A DNA stretch of 64,000 nucleotides from Piscinibacter gummiphilus (GCF_032681285.1 NZ_CP136336.1:4699001-4763000), one strand, 5' to 3'; counted from the first letter of the stretch, positions 9,474 to 19,431 are shown. Program-made: numbers and translations. Notes: generated from the letters alone by a model not told the origin.

Positions 9474-9484
9474 TTCTGCATCGC
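9474..9484 (+). promoter_or_regulatory. Operator half-site repeat
   Basis: TTCTGCATCGC is an exact 11-bp copy of 9293-9303, 181 bp away, and lies just downstream of the predicted rightward start. The left arm of the palindrome is absent here. Confidence 0.45.
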
Positions 9485-9577
9485 GGAACCACAAACCACG
9501 CACTGACTGACTCCTCTCCGCGAGAAGCAGCGTGCGGCCATCGCTGTCCCTCCCGTGCCTTTCAGGAGCCAATCCCA

Positions 9578-11686
9578 ATGAGCAATCAACCGACCTCCAC
9601 CCAGTACGATGTTCGCGGCTCGGTGGCCGTGGTCACGCTGAACAACCCGCCGGTCAACGGTCTGGGATACGGCCTGCGCAGCGGCATCGTCGCCGGCCTC
9701 GACAAGGCCCTGGCCGACCCCAAGGTCACCGCCATCGTGCTGATCGGCAGCGACCGTGCGTTCTCGGGTGGTGCCGACGTGAAGGAATTCGGCACGGCCA
9801 ACGCCGGCAAGTCGCCCAACCTGCCCGACGTGATCAAGGCACTGGAGAACTCCCCGAAGCCCGTGGTCGCCGCGATCGGTGGCATGGCCCTCGGTGGTGG
9901 CCTGGAGCTCGCAATGGGCGCGCACTTCCGCGTGGCCAAGGGTGACGCCAACCTCGGCCTGCCCGAAGTCAAGCTGGGCCTGCTGCCCGGTGCCGGCGGC
10001 ACACAGCGCCTGCCGCGACTGATCGGCCTCGAAGCCGCCCTGAACATGATCGTCTCCGGCGCGCCGGTGCCGGCCAAGAAGTTCGAAGGTTCGCCGCTCA
10101 TCGACGCCATCATCGAGGGCGACCTGCTGGATGGCGCCCTCAAGTTTGCGGAGAAGGCCGTCGCCGACAAGCTGCCGCTCAAGCGCGCACGCGACCTCAA
10201 GGTGAAGCCGGTCGCCCCGGGCACCGAAGCCTTCCTGCAGTTCGCCCGCAACACCGTCGGCGCCACCTCGAAGAACTTCCCCGCGCCGCTCAAGTGCGTG
10301 GAAGCCGTGGCCGCCGCCACCACCAAGCCCTTCGACGAAGGCCTGAAGTACGAGCGCGAGCTGTTCCAGGCGCTGATGCTCACCAACGAGTCGCGGGCGC
10401 TGCGCCACATCTTCAACGCCGAGCGTGCCGCGGCCAAGATCCCCGACGTGCCGGAAGACACCAAGCTGCGCGACATCAAGAAGGTCGGCATGATCGGCGC
10501 CGGCACGATGGGCGTGGGCATCACGATGAACTTCATCAACGTCGGCATCCCCGTGGTGCTGCTCGAGATGAAGCAGGAAGCGCTCGACAAGGGCCTCAAA
10601 ACCATCCGCACCAACTACGAAAACTCCGCCAAGAAGGGCAAGATCACGCCGGCGCAGATCGAAGAGCGCATGGCCCTGATCACCCCGACGCTGACCTATG
10701 ACGGCTTCAAGGACGTCGACCTCGTGATCGAGGCCGTGTTCGAGAGCATGGAAGTCAAGGAGCAGGTCTTCAAGACGCTCGACGAGGTGTGCAAGCCCGG
10801 CGCCATCCTCGCGTCCAACACCTCGGCGCTCAACCTCGACAAGATCGCTGCCTTCACCAAGCGCCCGCAAGACGTGGTGGGCCTGCACTTCTTCAGCCCG
10901 GCCAACGTGATGCGCCTGCTGGAAGTGGTGCGCGGCGAGAAGACCGCCAAGGACGTGCTGGCCACCTCGATGGCGCTCGCCAAGAAGATCAAGAAGATGC
11001 CGGTCGTGTCGGGCGTGTGCGACGGCTTCATCGGCAACCGCATCGTGGCCCGCTACGGCGCCGCCGCCAACGAAGCGCTGAACGCCGGTGCCTCGCCGCA
11101 ACAGATCGACAAGGCGCTGGAGAAGTTCGGCTTGGCCATGGGCATCTACCGCATGGGCGACCTGGCCGGCCTCGACATCGGCTACGCCGGCCGCAAGCGC
11201 CGCAAGGAAGCCAACCCCGAGGCCTACATCCCCATCGTCGCCGACCGCCTGGCCGAGGCCGGCCGCTTCGGCCAGAAGACGGGCGCAGGCTTCTACAAGT
11301 ACGAGCCGGGCAAGCGCGACGCGATCCCCGATCCGGCGGTCGACAAGATCATCGAAGACTTCCGCAAGGAGCGTGGCATGACGGCACGCAAGGTCAGCGA
11401 TGAAGAAATCATCGAGCGCTGCATCTACGCGATGGTCAACGAAGGCGCCCGCATCGTCGAGGAAGGCATCGCCGCCCGCGCCTCCGACATCGACGTGGTC
11501 TACCTCAACGGCTACGGCTTCCCCGCTCACCGCGGCGGCCCGATGCTCTACGCCGACACCGTGGGCCTGGCCAACGTGGTGCGCGCGCTGCGCCGCATCG
11601 CCGCCGAGCCGGGCGCTGACGCCAAGTTCTGGGAGCCGGCTCCCCTGCTGGTGAAGCTCGCCGAAGAAGGCAAGACCTTCTCCTGA
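9578..11686 (+). CDS. Fused enoyl-CoA hydratase / 3-hydroxyacyl-CoA dehydrogenase (FadB/PimF type)
   Basis: A 702-aa bifunctional beta-oxidation enzyme. The N-terminal crotonase domain (about 10-190) has both catalytic glutamates (Glu110 in GGGLELAMG, Glu130 in LPEVKLG). The NAD-binding domain begins [15 protein letters not shown] (301-315), and [15 protein letters not shown] carries the dehydrogenase His. The ATG at 9578 is chosen because the crotonase fold begins there and AGGAG precedes it; the open frame upstream crosses the promoter region. Hydration and oxidation here complement the ACAD, thiolase and ligase nearby, the same set as pimFABCD in Rhodopseudomonas palustris. Confidence 0.93.
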   Translation: MSNQPTSTQYDVRGSVAVVTLNNPPVNGLGYGLRSGIVAGLDKALADPKVTAIVLIGSDRAFSGGADVKEFGTANAGKSPNLPDVIKALENSPKPVVAAIGGMALGGGLELAMGAHFRVAKGDANLGLPEVKLGLLPGAGGTQRLPRLIGLEAALNMIVSGAPVPAKKFEGSPLIDAIIEGDLLDGALKFAEKAVADKLPLKRARDLKVKPVAPGTEAFLQFARNTVGATSKNFPAPLKCVEAVAAATTKPFDEGLKYERELFQALMLTNESRALRHIFNAERAAAKIPDVPEDTKLRDIKKVGMIGAGTMGVGITMNFINVGIPVVLLEMKQEALDKGLKTIRTNYENSAKKGKITPAQIEERMALITPTLTYDGFKDVDLVIEAVFESMEVKEQVFKTLDEVCKPGAILASNTSALNLDKIAAFTKRPQDVVGLHFFSPANVMRLLEVVRGEKTAKDVLATSMALAKKIKKMPVVSGVCDGFIGNRIVARYGAAANEALNAGASPQQIDKALEKFGLAMGIYRMGDLAGLDIGYAGRKRRKEANPEAYIPIVADRLAEAGRFGQKTGAGFYKYEPGKRDAIPDPAVDKIIEDFRKERGMTARKVSDEEIIERCIYAMVNEGARIVEEGIAARASDIDVVYLNGYGFPAHRGGPMLYADTVGLANVVRALRRIAAEPGADAKFWEPAPLLVKLAEEGKTFS

Positions 11687-11727
11687 GCCGCCGCGACCAC
11701 AGAACACACAAGGACCAAGGAACCATC

Positions 11728-12906
11728 ATGACCGAAGCCGTCATCGTCTCCACCGCCCGTACTGGCCTGGCCAAGAGCTGGAAGGGTGCTTTCAACATGA
11801 CCTACGGCGCCACGCTCGCCGCCCATTCGATCGAGCACGCCGTGAAGCGCTCGGGCCTCGACCCCGCTGAAATCGAGGACGTGTTCCTCGGCGGCTCGCT
11901 GTCCGAAGGCACCACCGGCGGCAACATCGCCCGCGTGGCTGCGCTGCGTGCCGGCCTGCCCGTCACCACCGCGGGTGTGACCATCAACCGCTTCTGCTCG
12001 TCGGGCCTGCAGGCCATCGCAATGGCGGCGCACAGCATCATCGTCGACGGCGTGCAGGTCGCCATCGGCGGCGGCGTGGAGTCGATCTCGTGCGTGCAGA
12101 ACGAGACCAACCGCCACATGCGCGCCGACCCCGCCATGCTGGAGAAGAAGCCCGAGATCTACTGGAGCATGCTGCAGACCGCCGAGATGGTGGCCAAGCG
12201 CTACAACATCTCGAAGGAATCGCAAGACGAATACGGCGTGCGCAGCCAGCTGCGCGCTGCCGCAGCACTCGAAGCCGGCAAGTTCAAGGACGAGATCGCC
12301 CCGATGACCACCATCATGGGCGTCGTCGACAAGGCCACCGGCCGGCTCACGACGAAGGAAGTGACGATCGCCGCCGACGAAGGCATCCGCCCCGACACCA
12401 CGCTCGAAGGCGTGGCGAAGATCCGCGCCGCCCTGCCGGGTGGCGTGGTGACGGCCGGCAACGCGAGCCAGTTCTCCGACGGTTCGTCGGCCTGCGTGCT
12501 GATGAACAGCAAGCTCGCCGAGAAGCGCGGCATCAAGCCGATGGGCATCTTCCGCGGCTTCGCGGTCGCCGGCTGCGAGCCCGATGAAATGGGCATCGGC
12601 CCGGTGTTCGCGATCCCCAAGCTGCTCAAGCAGACCGGCCTCAAGATCGACGACATCGGCCTGTGGGAGCTGAACGAAGCCTTCGCCTGCCAGGTGATCT
12701 ACAGCCGCGACAAGCTGGGCATTCCTGACGACCGCCTGAACGTGAACGGCGGCGCCATCGCCGTGGGTCACCCCTACGGCGTGACCGGCTCGCGCCTGAC
12801 CGGCCATGCGCTGATCGAAGGCAAGCGCCGTGGCGCGAAGTACGTCGTGGTCACGATGTGCATCGGCGGCGGCCAGGGTGCCGCGGGCCTGTTCGAAGTG
12901 GTCTGA
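11728..12906 (+). CDS. Acetyl-CoA C-acyltransferase (thiolase)
   Basis: A 392-aa thiolase cleaving 3-oxoacyl-CoA to acetyl-CoA plus a shortened acyl-CoA. The nucleophile is Cys90 in NRFCSSG, with His348 in AVGHPYG and the second Cys378 in CIGGGQG. It lies 41 nt after the hydratase/dehydrogenase gene and its stop overlaps the next ATG by one base. It fits the last step of the beta-oxidation cycle encoded here (PimB-like). Confidence 0.93.
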   Translation: MTEAVIVSTARTGLAKSWKGAFNMTYGATLAAHSIEHAVKRSGLDPAEIEDVFLGGSLSEGTTGGNIARVAALRAGLPVTTAGVTINRFCSSGLQAIAMAAHSIIVDGVQVAIGGGVESISCVQNETNRHMRADPAMLEKKPEIYWSMLQTAEMVAKRYNISKESQDEYGVRSQLRAAAALEAGKFKDEIAPMTTIMGVVDKATGRLTTKEVTIAADEGIRPDTTLEGVAKIRAALPGGVVTAGNASQFSDGSSACVLMNSKLAEKRGIKPMGIFRGFAVAGCEPDEMGIGPVFAIPKLLKQTGLKIDDIGLWELNEAFACQVIYSRDKLGIPDDRLNVNGGAIAVGHPYGVTGSRLTGHALIEGKRRGAKYVVVTMCIGGGQGAAGLFEVV

Positions 12907-13679
12907 TGCCGGTTGCCGATCTCTTCAGCCTGAAGGGCAAGGTTGCCCTCGTCACCGGCGGCTCGCGTGGCCTGGGTCTCCAGGCCGCCGAGGCGCTCGG
13001 CGAAGCCGGTGCCAAGCTGATCCTCACGGCCCGCAAGGCCGATGAACTGGCGGCAGCGCAGGCGCACCTGAAGAGCCTGGGCATCGAAGCCCAGGTCATC
13101 GCCAACGATCTGTCGAAGTTCGACCAGATCCCCGGCCTCGTCGACCAGGCGCTGGCCGCCTGGGGCCAGATCGACATCCTGGTCAACAACGCCGGCGCCA
13201 ACTGGGCCACCCCCGCCGAGGACTACCCCGACGAGGCCTGGCACAAGGTGATGAACCTGAACGTCAACGCGCCCTTCTTCCTCACCCGGGAGGTGGGCAA
13301 GCGCGCGATGATCCCGCGCAAGCAGGGCAAGGTCATCAACATCGCCTCGGTGGCGGGCCTCAAGGGCAACAGCCCCGGCGTCACCATGGTGGCCTACAAC
13401 ACCTCGAAAGCCGCATCCGTCAACATGGTGCGCGCGCTGGCCTCCGAATGGGGTCAGTACAACATCAACGTCAACGCGCTGTGCCCGGGCTTCTTCCCGA
13501 CGAAGATGACCCATGGCCTGCTCGACAAGATCGGTGACAGCGTGGTCGCACGCGCACCGCTGCATCGCCTGGGAGGCGAAGAAGACTTGAAGGGACCGGT
13601 CGTGTTCCTCGCAAGCGAGGCCTCGCGCCACATCACCGGGCATGCGCTGCCGGTCGATGGTGGCAGCATCATCACCTGA
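12906..13679 (+). CDS. Short-chain dehydrogenase/reductase
   Basis: A 257-aa classical SDR. The cofactor motif is TGGSRGLG (17-24), NNAG is at 94-97 and the catalytic triad is Ser148, Tyr164 and Lys168. The ATG overlaps the thiolase stop (TGATG), so coupling is likely. It probably oxidises a hydroxyl or reduces a ketone on a CoA intermediate. LvaD of the levulinate pathway is also an SDR beside a kinase of the type encoded next, but specificity is inferred only. Confidence 0.88.
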   Translation: MPVADLFSLKGKVALVTGGSRGLGLQAAEALGEAGAKLILTARKADELAAAQAHLKSLGIEAQVIANDLSKFDQIPGLVDQALAAWGQIDILVNNAGANWATPAEDYPDEAWHKVMNLNVNAPFFLTREVGKRAMIPRKQGKVINIASVAGLKGNSPGVTMVAYNTSKAASVNMVRALASEWGQYNINVNALCPGFFPTKMTHGLLDKIGDSVVARAPLHRLGGEEDLKGPVVFLASEASRHITGHALPVDGGSIIT

Positions 13680-13701
13680 GTGACCTGAGACGACAGACAG
13701 C

Positions 13702-14796
13702 ATGACGACCAGCAAAGACACGTCGGCCCTTCAATTCAGCGGCACGAAAGCTGTCGCCCCGCAGCACGCGTTCGACGTACAGAAGCTCGATGCCTACATG
13801 CGCCAGCACGTGGCCGGCTTCAGCGGCGACCTCCATGTCGAGCAGTTCAAGGGCGGGCAGTCCAACCCGACCTTCAAGCTGACCGCCGGCGGCAAGAGCT
13901 ACGTGATGCGCCGCAAGCCGCCCGGCGTGCTGCTGCCTTCCGCCCACGCCGTAGACCGTGAATACAAGGTCATCAGCGCGCTCGCCAAGACCGACGTGCC
14001 CGTTGCCAAGGCCTACGCGCTGTGCGAAGACCCGTCGGTGATCGGCACCGCCTTCTACATCATGGACTGCGTGGAAGGCCGCATCCTCTGGGACCCGCTG
14101 CTGCCCGACTACAACAACGCCCAGCGCGGCGAGCTCTACAGCGAGCTCAACCGCGTGATGGCCGCGCTGCACAGCGTCGACCCGAACGCCATCGGCCTCG
14201 GCGACTACGGCAAGCCCGGCAACTACATCGAGCGCCAGGTGGCCCGCTGGACCAAGCAGTACAAGGCCGCCGAGACCGAGACGATCGAAGCCGCCGACCG
14301 GCTGATCGAGTGGCTGCCCAAGTACATCCCCCAAGGCGATGAAGTGGCCATCGTCCACGGCGACTACCGCTTCGACAACGTGATCTTCCACCCCACCGAG
14401 CCGCGCATCCTCGCGGTGCTCGACTGGGAGCTGTCGACGCTCGGCCACCCGCTGGTCGACTTCGCCTACCACTGCATGACCTGGCGCATGGGCGGCGGGC
14501 AAGGCGGGCGCGGCATGGCCGGTGCCGACATCCAATCGCTCGGCATCCCGAGCGAAGCCGAGTACGTGAAGCTCTACCTGGAGCGCACCGGCCGTGAGAA
14601 CGCCGTGTCGCCCGCCGAGTGGAACTACTACATGGTGTTCAACATGTTCCGCCTCGTCGGCATCCTGCAAGGCATTGCGCACCGCGCGGTGCAAGGCAAT
14701 GCGTCGAGCGAACATGCCGTCGCGTCGGGCAAGCGTGCCCGCCCGTTGGCAGAACAGGCGTGGGCGCTCGCCCAAGAAATCGACGCCTCGCGCTAA
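13702..14796 (+). CDS. ACAD10/11-type phosphotransferase (APH fold)
   Basis: A 364-aa kinase-fold protein related to the N-terminal domain of eukaryotic ACAD10/ACAD11 and to bacterial LvaA. The APH catalytic loop is HGDYRFDN (219-226, Asp221) and the metal-binding Asp is in LDWELSTLGHPLVDFAY (Asp241). In ACAD11 and in the Pseudomonas levulinate pathway this domain phosphorylates 4-hydroxyacyl-CoA, after which an ACAD-fold partner removes phosphate. An ACAD11-type gene is at 44336-45580. Antibiotic resistance is unlikely given the operon. The substrate is inferred. Confidence 0.85.
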   Translation: MTTSKDTSALQFSGTKAVAPQHAFDVQKLDAYMRQHVAGFSGDLHVEQFKGGQSNPTFKLTAGGKSYVMRRKPPGVLLPSAHAVDREYKVISALAKTDVPVAKAYALCEDPSVIGTAFYIMDCVEGRILWDPLLPDYNNAQRGELYSELNRVMAALHSVDPNAIGLGDYGKPGNYIERQVARWTKQYKAAETETIEAADRLIEWLPKYIPQGDEVAIVHGDYRFDNVIFHPTEPRILAVLDWELSTLGHPLVDFAYHCMTWRMGGGQGGRGMAGADIQSLGIPSEAEYVKLYLERTGRENAVSPAEWNYYMVFNMFRLVGILQGIAHRAVQGNASSEHAVASGKRARPLAEQAWALAQEIDASR

Positions 14797-14832
14797 GCTC
14801 GTTGAACCCTTTTTTGAGATGAGAGCGCCGCC

Positions 14833-16509
14833 ATGTCGGACCGCCACCTTGCCCACTGGCCGCCCGGGCTGCCCAAGCACCTGACGCTGCCCGAGACCAG
14901 CGTCTTCCACAACGCCGAGGTCTCGGCCGCCCGCTTCCCGAACAAGCCCTTCATCGTCTTCTACGACACGCCGATCACCTTCGGCGAGTTCAAGGACGAG
15001 GCCGAGCGCATCGCCGGCCACCTGCAGCAGGTCTGCGGCGTGAAGGCCGGCGACCGCGTGCTGCTTTACATGCAGAACAGCCCGCAATGGGTGCTGGCCT
15101 TCTACGGCATCCTGCGCGCGAACGCGGTCGTCGTGCCGGTCAACCCGATGAACATGACGGAGGAGCTCAAGCACTACGTCAAGGACACCGGCGCCACCAC
15201 CGCCTTCGTGCCGCAGGACCTGCATGCGCAGATGCAGCCGCTCGTGGGCGATGCCGGCCTGCAGCACCTGATCGTCGTCACCTACAGCGACTACTTGAAG
15301 CGCCCCACCGACCTCACGGTGCCGCCCTTCATCGCCGAGCCGCGCAAGACGTTCACAGACAAGGGCAGCGTCGCCTGGACCGACGTGCTCGCGAAGAACC
15401 TGCGCCCGGGCCCGCTCACCGCCGGCCCGGACGACCTGTGCGTGATGCCCTACACCTCGGGCACCACCGGCCACCCCAAAGGCTGCATGCACACGCACCG
15501 CAGCACCCAGAGCACGCTGGTGGGTGGGGTGCATTGGTTCAACCGCACGCAGGACGCGGTGTTCCTCTCGGTGCTGCCCTATTTCCACGTGACCGGCATG
15601 TCGGGCAGCATGAACGGGCCGATGTACATCGGCGCCACCATCGTCATCCTGCCCCGCTGGGACCGCGACGCCGCCGCCCAGCTGATGCAGCGCTACAAGG
15701 TCACGGTGTGGCAGGTCATCTCGACCATGATGATCGACTTCCTGTCGAACCCGAAACTCTCGCAATACGACCTGTCGAGCCTGCAAGGCATCCGCGGCGG
15801 CGGCGCGGCCATGCCCGAAGCCATCGCTGCCCGGTTGAAAGAACTCACCGGCCTCGATTACGTCGAAGGCTATGGCATGAGCGAAACCCTGGCAGCCACC
15901 CACATCAACCCGCCGCACCGCCCCAAGAAGCAGTGCCTGGGCATCCCCGTGTTCGACGTGGACGCACGGGTGGTCGACCCCGAGACCCTGCGCGAGCTGG
16001 GCGTGGGTGAAACCGGCGAGATCGTGGTGCACGCCCCGCAGGTGATGCGCGGCTACTGGAACAACGACAAAGCCACCCAGGAGACCTTCGCCGAGATCGA
16101 CGGCAAACGTTTCCTGCGCACCGGCGATCTGGCCCAGGTCGACGCCGATGGCTACTTCTTCATGGTCGACCGCCTGAAGCGCATGATCAACGCGGCCGGC
16201 TTCAAGGTCTGGCCCGCGGAGGTGGAAGCGCTGATGTACCACCACCCCGCCATCCACGAAGCCTGCGTGATCGGCGTGCGCGATGCGCGGCGGGGCGAAA
16301 CGGTCAAGGCCTTGGTCGTTCTCAAGCCAGAATACAAAGGGAAGGTGAGCGAACAGGAGATCATTTCCTGGTCGCACGACCACATGGCGGCTTACAAGAG
16401 CCCGCGCATTGTGGAATTTGTGGAGTCGCTGCCCAAGTCCGGATCGGGCAAGGTGCAGTGGCGCGAACTTCAAGAGCAAGAGGCCGCTCGCCACGCGGCC
16501 CAAGGTTAG
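14833..16509 (+). CDS. AMP-forming acyl-CoA ligase
   Basis: A 558-aa ANL-superfamily ligase that activates a carboxylate via acyl-AMP to the CoA thioester. The P-loop is YTSGTTGHPKG (207-217), GYGMSET is the A5 region, and RTGDLAQVD and DRLKRMINAAGFKVWPAEVE are the hinge and C-terminal domain motifs. Length and order are normal for the medium/long-chain group (PimA-like place in the locus). The gene follows the kinase by 36 nt and precedes a Bug binding protein by 31 nt, so import and activation may be linked. Confidence 0.9.
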   Translation: MSDRHLAHWPPGLPKHLTLPETSVFHNAEVSAARFPNKPFIVFYDTPITFGEFKDEAERIAGHLQQVCGVKAGDRVLLYMQNSPQWVLAFYGILRANAVVVPVNPMNMTEELKHYVKDTGATTAFVPQDLHAQMQPLVGDAGLQHLIVVTYSDYLKRPTDLTVPPFIAEPRKTFTDKGSVAWTDVLAKNLRPGPLTAGPDDLCVMPYTSGTTGHPKGCMHTHRSTQSTLVGGVHWFNRTQDAVFLSVLPYFHVTGMSGSMNGPMYIGATIVILPRWDRDAAAQLMQRYKVTVWQVISTMMIDFLSNPKLSQYDLSSLQGIRGGGAAMPEAIAARLKELTGLDYVEGYGMSETLAATHINPPHRPKKQCLGIPVFDVDARVVDPETLRELGVGETGEIVVHAPQVMRGYWNNDKATQETFAEIDGKRFLRTGDLAQVDADGYFFMVDRLKRMINAAGFKVWPAEVEALMYHHPAIHEACVIGVRDARRGETVKALVVLKPEYKGKVSEQEIISWSHDHMAAYKSPRIVEFVESLPKSGSGKVQWRELQEQEAARHAAQG

Positions 16510-16540
16510 TCCCCTCAACTTCTACCCGGAGACATCCAGG

Positions 16541-17527
16541 ATGACCACCCCTTTGCAACGTCTGCGACGCGCTCTCGTACTGGCCACGGCCGGCGCCGCA
16601 CTGGCTGCCCCGTTCGGCACTGCCCACGCGCAGGCCTTTCCCAGCGCCAAGCCTGTCACGCTGATCGTGCCTTGGCCGGCCGGCGGTTCCACCGACCGCC
16701 ATCACCGCGCGCTCGCCGAGATCGCGAGCAAGTACCTCGGCCAGCAGATCATCATCGAGAACAAGCCCGGTGCCGGCGGCACCCTCGGCCCCAGCTCGAT
16801 GGCGATGACCGCCAAGCCCGACGGCTACACGATCTCGCAGTACCCGATGGGCATGCTGCGCATTCCGCACATGAACAAGGTGCAGTGGAGCCCCATCAAC
16901 GACTTCACCTTCATCATCGGTGTGTCGGGCTACACCTTCGGCTTCGTCGTGAAGAGCGATTCGCCGCACAAAACCTTCAAGGACTACATCGAAGCCGCGC
17001 GCAAGCAGCCGGGCAAGATCGACTACGGCTCCACCGGTATCGGCACCAGCCCGCACCTCCTGATGGAAGAGCTGGCCGACAAGGCCGGCGTGCAGCTCAA
17101 CCACATCCCCTTCAAGGGCAACGCCGACCTGATGCAGGCGCTGATCGGGGGCCACGTGATGGCCGCGAGCGATGCTTCGGGCTGGGACAAGTTTGTCGAC
17201 AACAACCAGATGCGCCTGCTCGTGACCTTCGGCGAGAACCGCACCAAGCGCTGGCCGAACGTGCCCACCGCCAAGGAACTGGGCTACGGCATCGTGTCGC
17301 AGTCGCCTTACGGCCTGGTCGGCCCCAAGGGCATGGACCCGGCGGTCGTGAAAACACTGCACGACGCCTTCAAGAAGGCGATGGACGACCCCAAGCATGC
17401 TGAAGTGCTGGCCACGCTCAACCAGGACCCGTGGTACCGCACGGGCGAGCAGTACAAGTCGTGGGCCATCGCGACCTACGCGAAAGACAAGCTGCTGATC
17501 GACCGCCTGGGCCTCGCCGTCAAGTAA
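16541..17527 (+). CDS. Bug-family (TctC-like) periplasmic binding protein, orphan
   Basis: A 328-aa tripartite tricarboxylate receptor family protein. The signal peptide ends AHAQ; VTLIVPWPAGGSTDRHHRAL and IIENKPGAGGTLGPSSM are the family's carboxylate-binding loops. Bug proteins bind carboxylic acids and are greatly expanded in Burkholderiales, usually without linked TctA/TctB genes, as here. It ends the operon before a strong terminator. The ligand may be the acid activated by the adjacent ligase. Confidence 0.9.
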   Translation: MTTPLQRLRRALVLATAGAALAAPFGTAHAQAFPSAKPVTLIVPWPAGGSTDRHHRALAEIASKYLGQQIIIENKPGAGGTLGPSSMAMTAKPDGYTISQYPMGMLRIPHMNKVQWSPINDFTFIIGVSGYTFGFVVKSDSPHKTFKDYIEAARKQPGKIDYGSTGIGTSPHLLMEELADKAGVQLNHIPFKGNADLMQALIGGHVMAASDASGWDKFVDNNQMRLLVTFGENRTKRWPNVPTAKELGYGIVSQSPYGLVGPKGMDPAVVKTLHDAFKKAMDDPKHAEVLATLNQDPWYRTGEQYKSWAIATYAKDKLLIDRLGLAVK

Positions 17528-17538
17528 GCCGCAACACC

Positions 17539-17585
17539 CCACCCGGCGCGGGAGGTCGCGCCGGGTGGACTCTCAGTTTTTGTTT
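17539..17585 (+). terminator. Strong intrinsic terminator after the Bug gene
   Basis: CCACCCGGCGCG and CGCGCCGGGTGG form a perfect 12-bp stem (17539-17550, 17557-17568) with loop GGAGGT, followed 8 nt later by TTTTTGTTT. It separates the pim-like operon from etfBA. Confidence 0.85.
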
Positions 17586-17605
17586 AACCCAGAAAGAGAC
17601 TTCCC

Positions 17606-18355
17606 ATGAAAGTGCTGGTAGCCGTCAAGCGAGTGGTGGACTACAACGTGAAGGTGCGTGTGAAGAGTGACGGCAGCGGTGTGGACATCGCCAACGTCAA
17701 GATGAGCATGAACCCCTTCGACGAGATTGCGGTGGAAGAAGCCGTGCGTCTGAAGGAAAAAGGCGTGGTCACCGAAGTGATCGCCGTGTCGGCCGGCCCG
17801 GCCCAGTGCCAGGAGACCCTGCGCACCGCGATGGCCATCGGCGCCGACCGCGGCATCCTGGTCGAGACCGATGCCGAACTCCAGCCGCTCGCCGTGGCGA
17901 AGCTCCTCAAGGCCCTCGTCGACAAGGAACAACCCGGCCTCGTCATCCTCGGCAAGCAGGCCATCGACGACGACTGCAACCAGACCGGCCAGATGCTGGC
18001 GGCCTTGGCCGACCTGCCCCAAGCCACCTTCGCCAGCAAGGTCGAGCTCGCCGCCGACTCGGCCACCGTCACCCGTGAAGTCGACGGCGGCCTGGAGACC
18101 CTGAAGCTCAGCCTGCCCGCCGTCGTCACCACCGACCTGCGCCTGAACGAGCCGCGCTACGTGACGCTGCCCAACATCATGAAGGCCAAGAAGAAGCCGC
18201 TGGAGACCGTCAAGCCCGACGCGCTCGGCGTCGACGTCGCCCCCCGCATCAAGACCCTGAAGGTTGCCGAGCCCCCCAAGCGCAGCGCCGGCATCAAGGT
18301 GCCCGACGTCGCCACGCTGGTCGACAAGCTCAAGAACGTCTCCAAGGTCCTCTGA
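17606..18355 (+). CDS. etfB: Electron transfer flavoprotein beta subunit
   Basis: The 249-aa EtfB binds AMP and, with EtfA, carries electrons from the acyl-CoA dehydrogenases to ETF-ubiquinone oxidoreductase. [47 protein letters not shown] and the C-terminal recognition-loop region are standard for housekeeping EtfB. etfA follows by 22 nt. Placement amid at least six ACAD genes explains its role. Confidence 0.97.
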   Translation: MKVLVAVKRVVDYNVKVRVKSDGSGVDIANVKMSMNPFDEIAVEEAVRLKEKGVVTEVIAVSAGPAQCQETLRTAMAIGADRGILVETDAELQPLAVAKLLKALVDKEQPGLVILGKQAIDDDCNQTGQMLAALADLPQATFASKVELAADSATVTREVDGGLETLKLSLPAVVTTDLRLNEPRYVTLPNIMKAKKKPLETVKPDALGVDVAPRIKTLKVAEPPKRSAGIKVPDVATLVDKLKNVSKVL

Positions 18356-18377
18356 GAACAGGCAAGGAACTCACAAC

Positions 18378-19310
18378 ATGACCACCCTCGTCATTGCTGA
18401 ACACGACAACAAGACCGTCAAGGGCGCGACCCTGAACACCGTCACCGCCGCCGCCGCCATTGGCGGCGACGTGCACGTGCTCATCGCCGGCAACGCCGCC
18501 GCCGACGCCGCCAAGGCCGCGGCCCAGATCGCCGGCGTCGCCAAGGTGATCCACGCCGACGGCGCCCAGCTCGACCACGGCCTGGCCGAGAACGTCGCGG
18601 CCCAAGTCCTCGCCATCGCGGGCAACTACAGCCACATCCTCTTCCCCGCCACCGCCAGCGGCAAGAACGTAGCCCCGCGCGTGGCCGCCAAACTCGACGT
18701 CGGCCAGATCAGCGACATCACCAAGGTCGTCGCCCCCGACACCTTCGAGCGCCCCATCTACGCCGGCAACGCCATTGCCACCGTGCAGAGCGCCGACAAG
18801 GTCAAGGTCATCACCGTGCGCACCACCGGCTTCGATGCCGCCGCCGCCACGGGGGGCAGCGCCCAGGTCGAAACCGCCGCCGCTGCCGCCGACTCCGGCA
18901 AGAGCAGCTTCCAGGGCAGCGAGATCGCCAAGAACGACCGGCCCGAGCTCACCGCCGCCAAGATCATCGTCTCCGGTGGCCGGGCGCTCGGCTCCAGCGA
19001 CAAGTTCACCGAAGTGCTCACGCCGCTGGCCGACAAGCTCGGCGCCGCGCTGGGCGCGAGCCGCGCCGCGGTCGATGCGGGCTACGCCCCCAACGACTGG
19101 CAGGTCGGCCAGACCGGCAAGATCGTGGCGCCGCAGCTGTACATCGCCGCCGGCATCTCGGGGGCCATCCAGCACCTGGCCGGCATGAAGGACAGCAAGG
19201 TGATCGTGGCCATCAACAAAGACCCCGAGGCGCCGATCTTCTCGGTGGCTGACTACAGTCTCGAAGCCGACCTCTTCACCGCCGTGCCCGAGCTGGTGAA
19301 GGCGCTTTAA
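18378..19310 (+). CDS. etfA: Electron transfer flavoprotein alpha subunit
   Basis: The 310-aa EtfA carries the FAD. It starts [11 protein letters not shown]; the C-terminal FAD domain includes [43 protein letters not shown] and [19 protein letters not shown]. The ATG at 18378 is the family start; the frame is open upstream only as an overlap into etfB. It forms a heterodimer with EtfB. Confidence 0.97.
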   Translation: MTTLVIAEHDNKTVKGATLNTVTAAAAIGGDVHVLIAGNAAADAAKAAAQIAGVAKVIHADGAQLDHGLAENVAAQVLAIAGNYSHILFPATASGKNVAPRVAAKLDVGQISDITKVVAPDTFERPIYAGNAIATVQSADKVKVITVRTTGFDAAAATGGSAQVETAAAAADSGKSSFQGSEIAKNDRPELTAAKIIVSGGRALGSSDKFTEVLTPLADKLGAALGASRAAVDAGYAPNDWQVGQTGKIVAPQLYIAAGISGAIQHLAGMKDSKVIVAINKDPEAPIFSVADYSLEADLFTAVPELVKAL

Positions 19311-19329
19311 GCAGCGCGGCAATCACCAA

Positions 19330-19397
19330 AGCGACACGACGGAGCAAGCGATGCGAGCGCACCAGCGTCCACTTCGACAAGCTCCGTCTCTGTCGCT
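19330..19397. repeat. Long interrupted inverted repeat after etfA
   Basis: AGCGACA-C-GACGGAGC (19330-19345) pairs with GCTCCGTC-TC-TGTCGCT (19381-19397). This gives a 15-bp stem with a small bulge around a 35-nt loop. The run after it is ATAAAA rather than T-rich, so it is an imperfect terminator candidate. The loop contains ACTTCGACAAGCTC, similar to short dispersed repeats I recall from burkholderial genomes. Confidence 0.5.
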
Positions 19398-19431
19398 ATA
19401 AAACCGGGTTCCACCCCACAGGAGACACGAC

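Larger units (their letters stand above)
9238..9577. promoter_or_regulatory. Divergent promoter region between the two beta-oxidation operons
   Basis: This 340-bp gene-free stretch is clearly more AT-rich than its surroundings. It contains a leftward -10 (TATACT, 9314-9319 on the minus strand), a rightward promoter TTTACA-N17-TACGAT (9424-9452), a 17-bp palindrome (9285-9301) and a copy of its right half (9474-9484). I find no small ORF or stable RNA in it. Confidence 0.65.

Noticed and set aside
9446..11707. 753-codon minus-strand frame opposite the fused hydratase/dehydrogenase
   Set aside because: Shadow frame; it also runs through the rightward promoter.
13702..14796. Aminoglycoside resistance kinase
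   Set aside because: Motifs and operon match ACAD10/11-type kinases of acyl-CoA metabolism rather than APH resistance enzymes.
13672..16518. 948-codon frame antisense to the kinase and CoA ligase genes
   Set aside because: No domain sense, composition is His/Val/Arg-rich shadow; both genes on the plus strand have full catalytic motifs.
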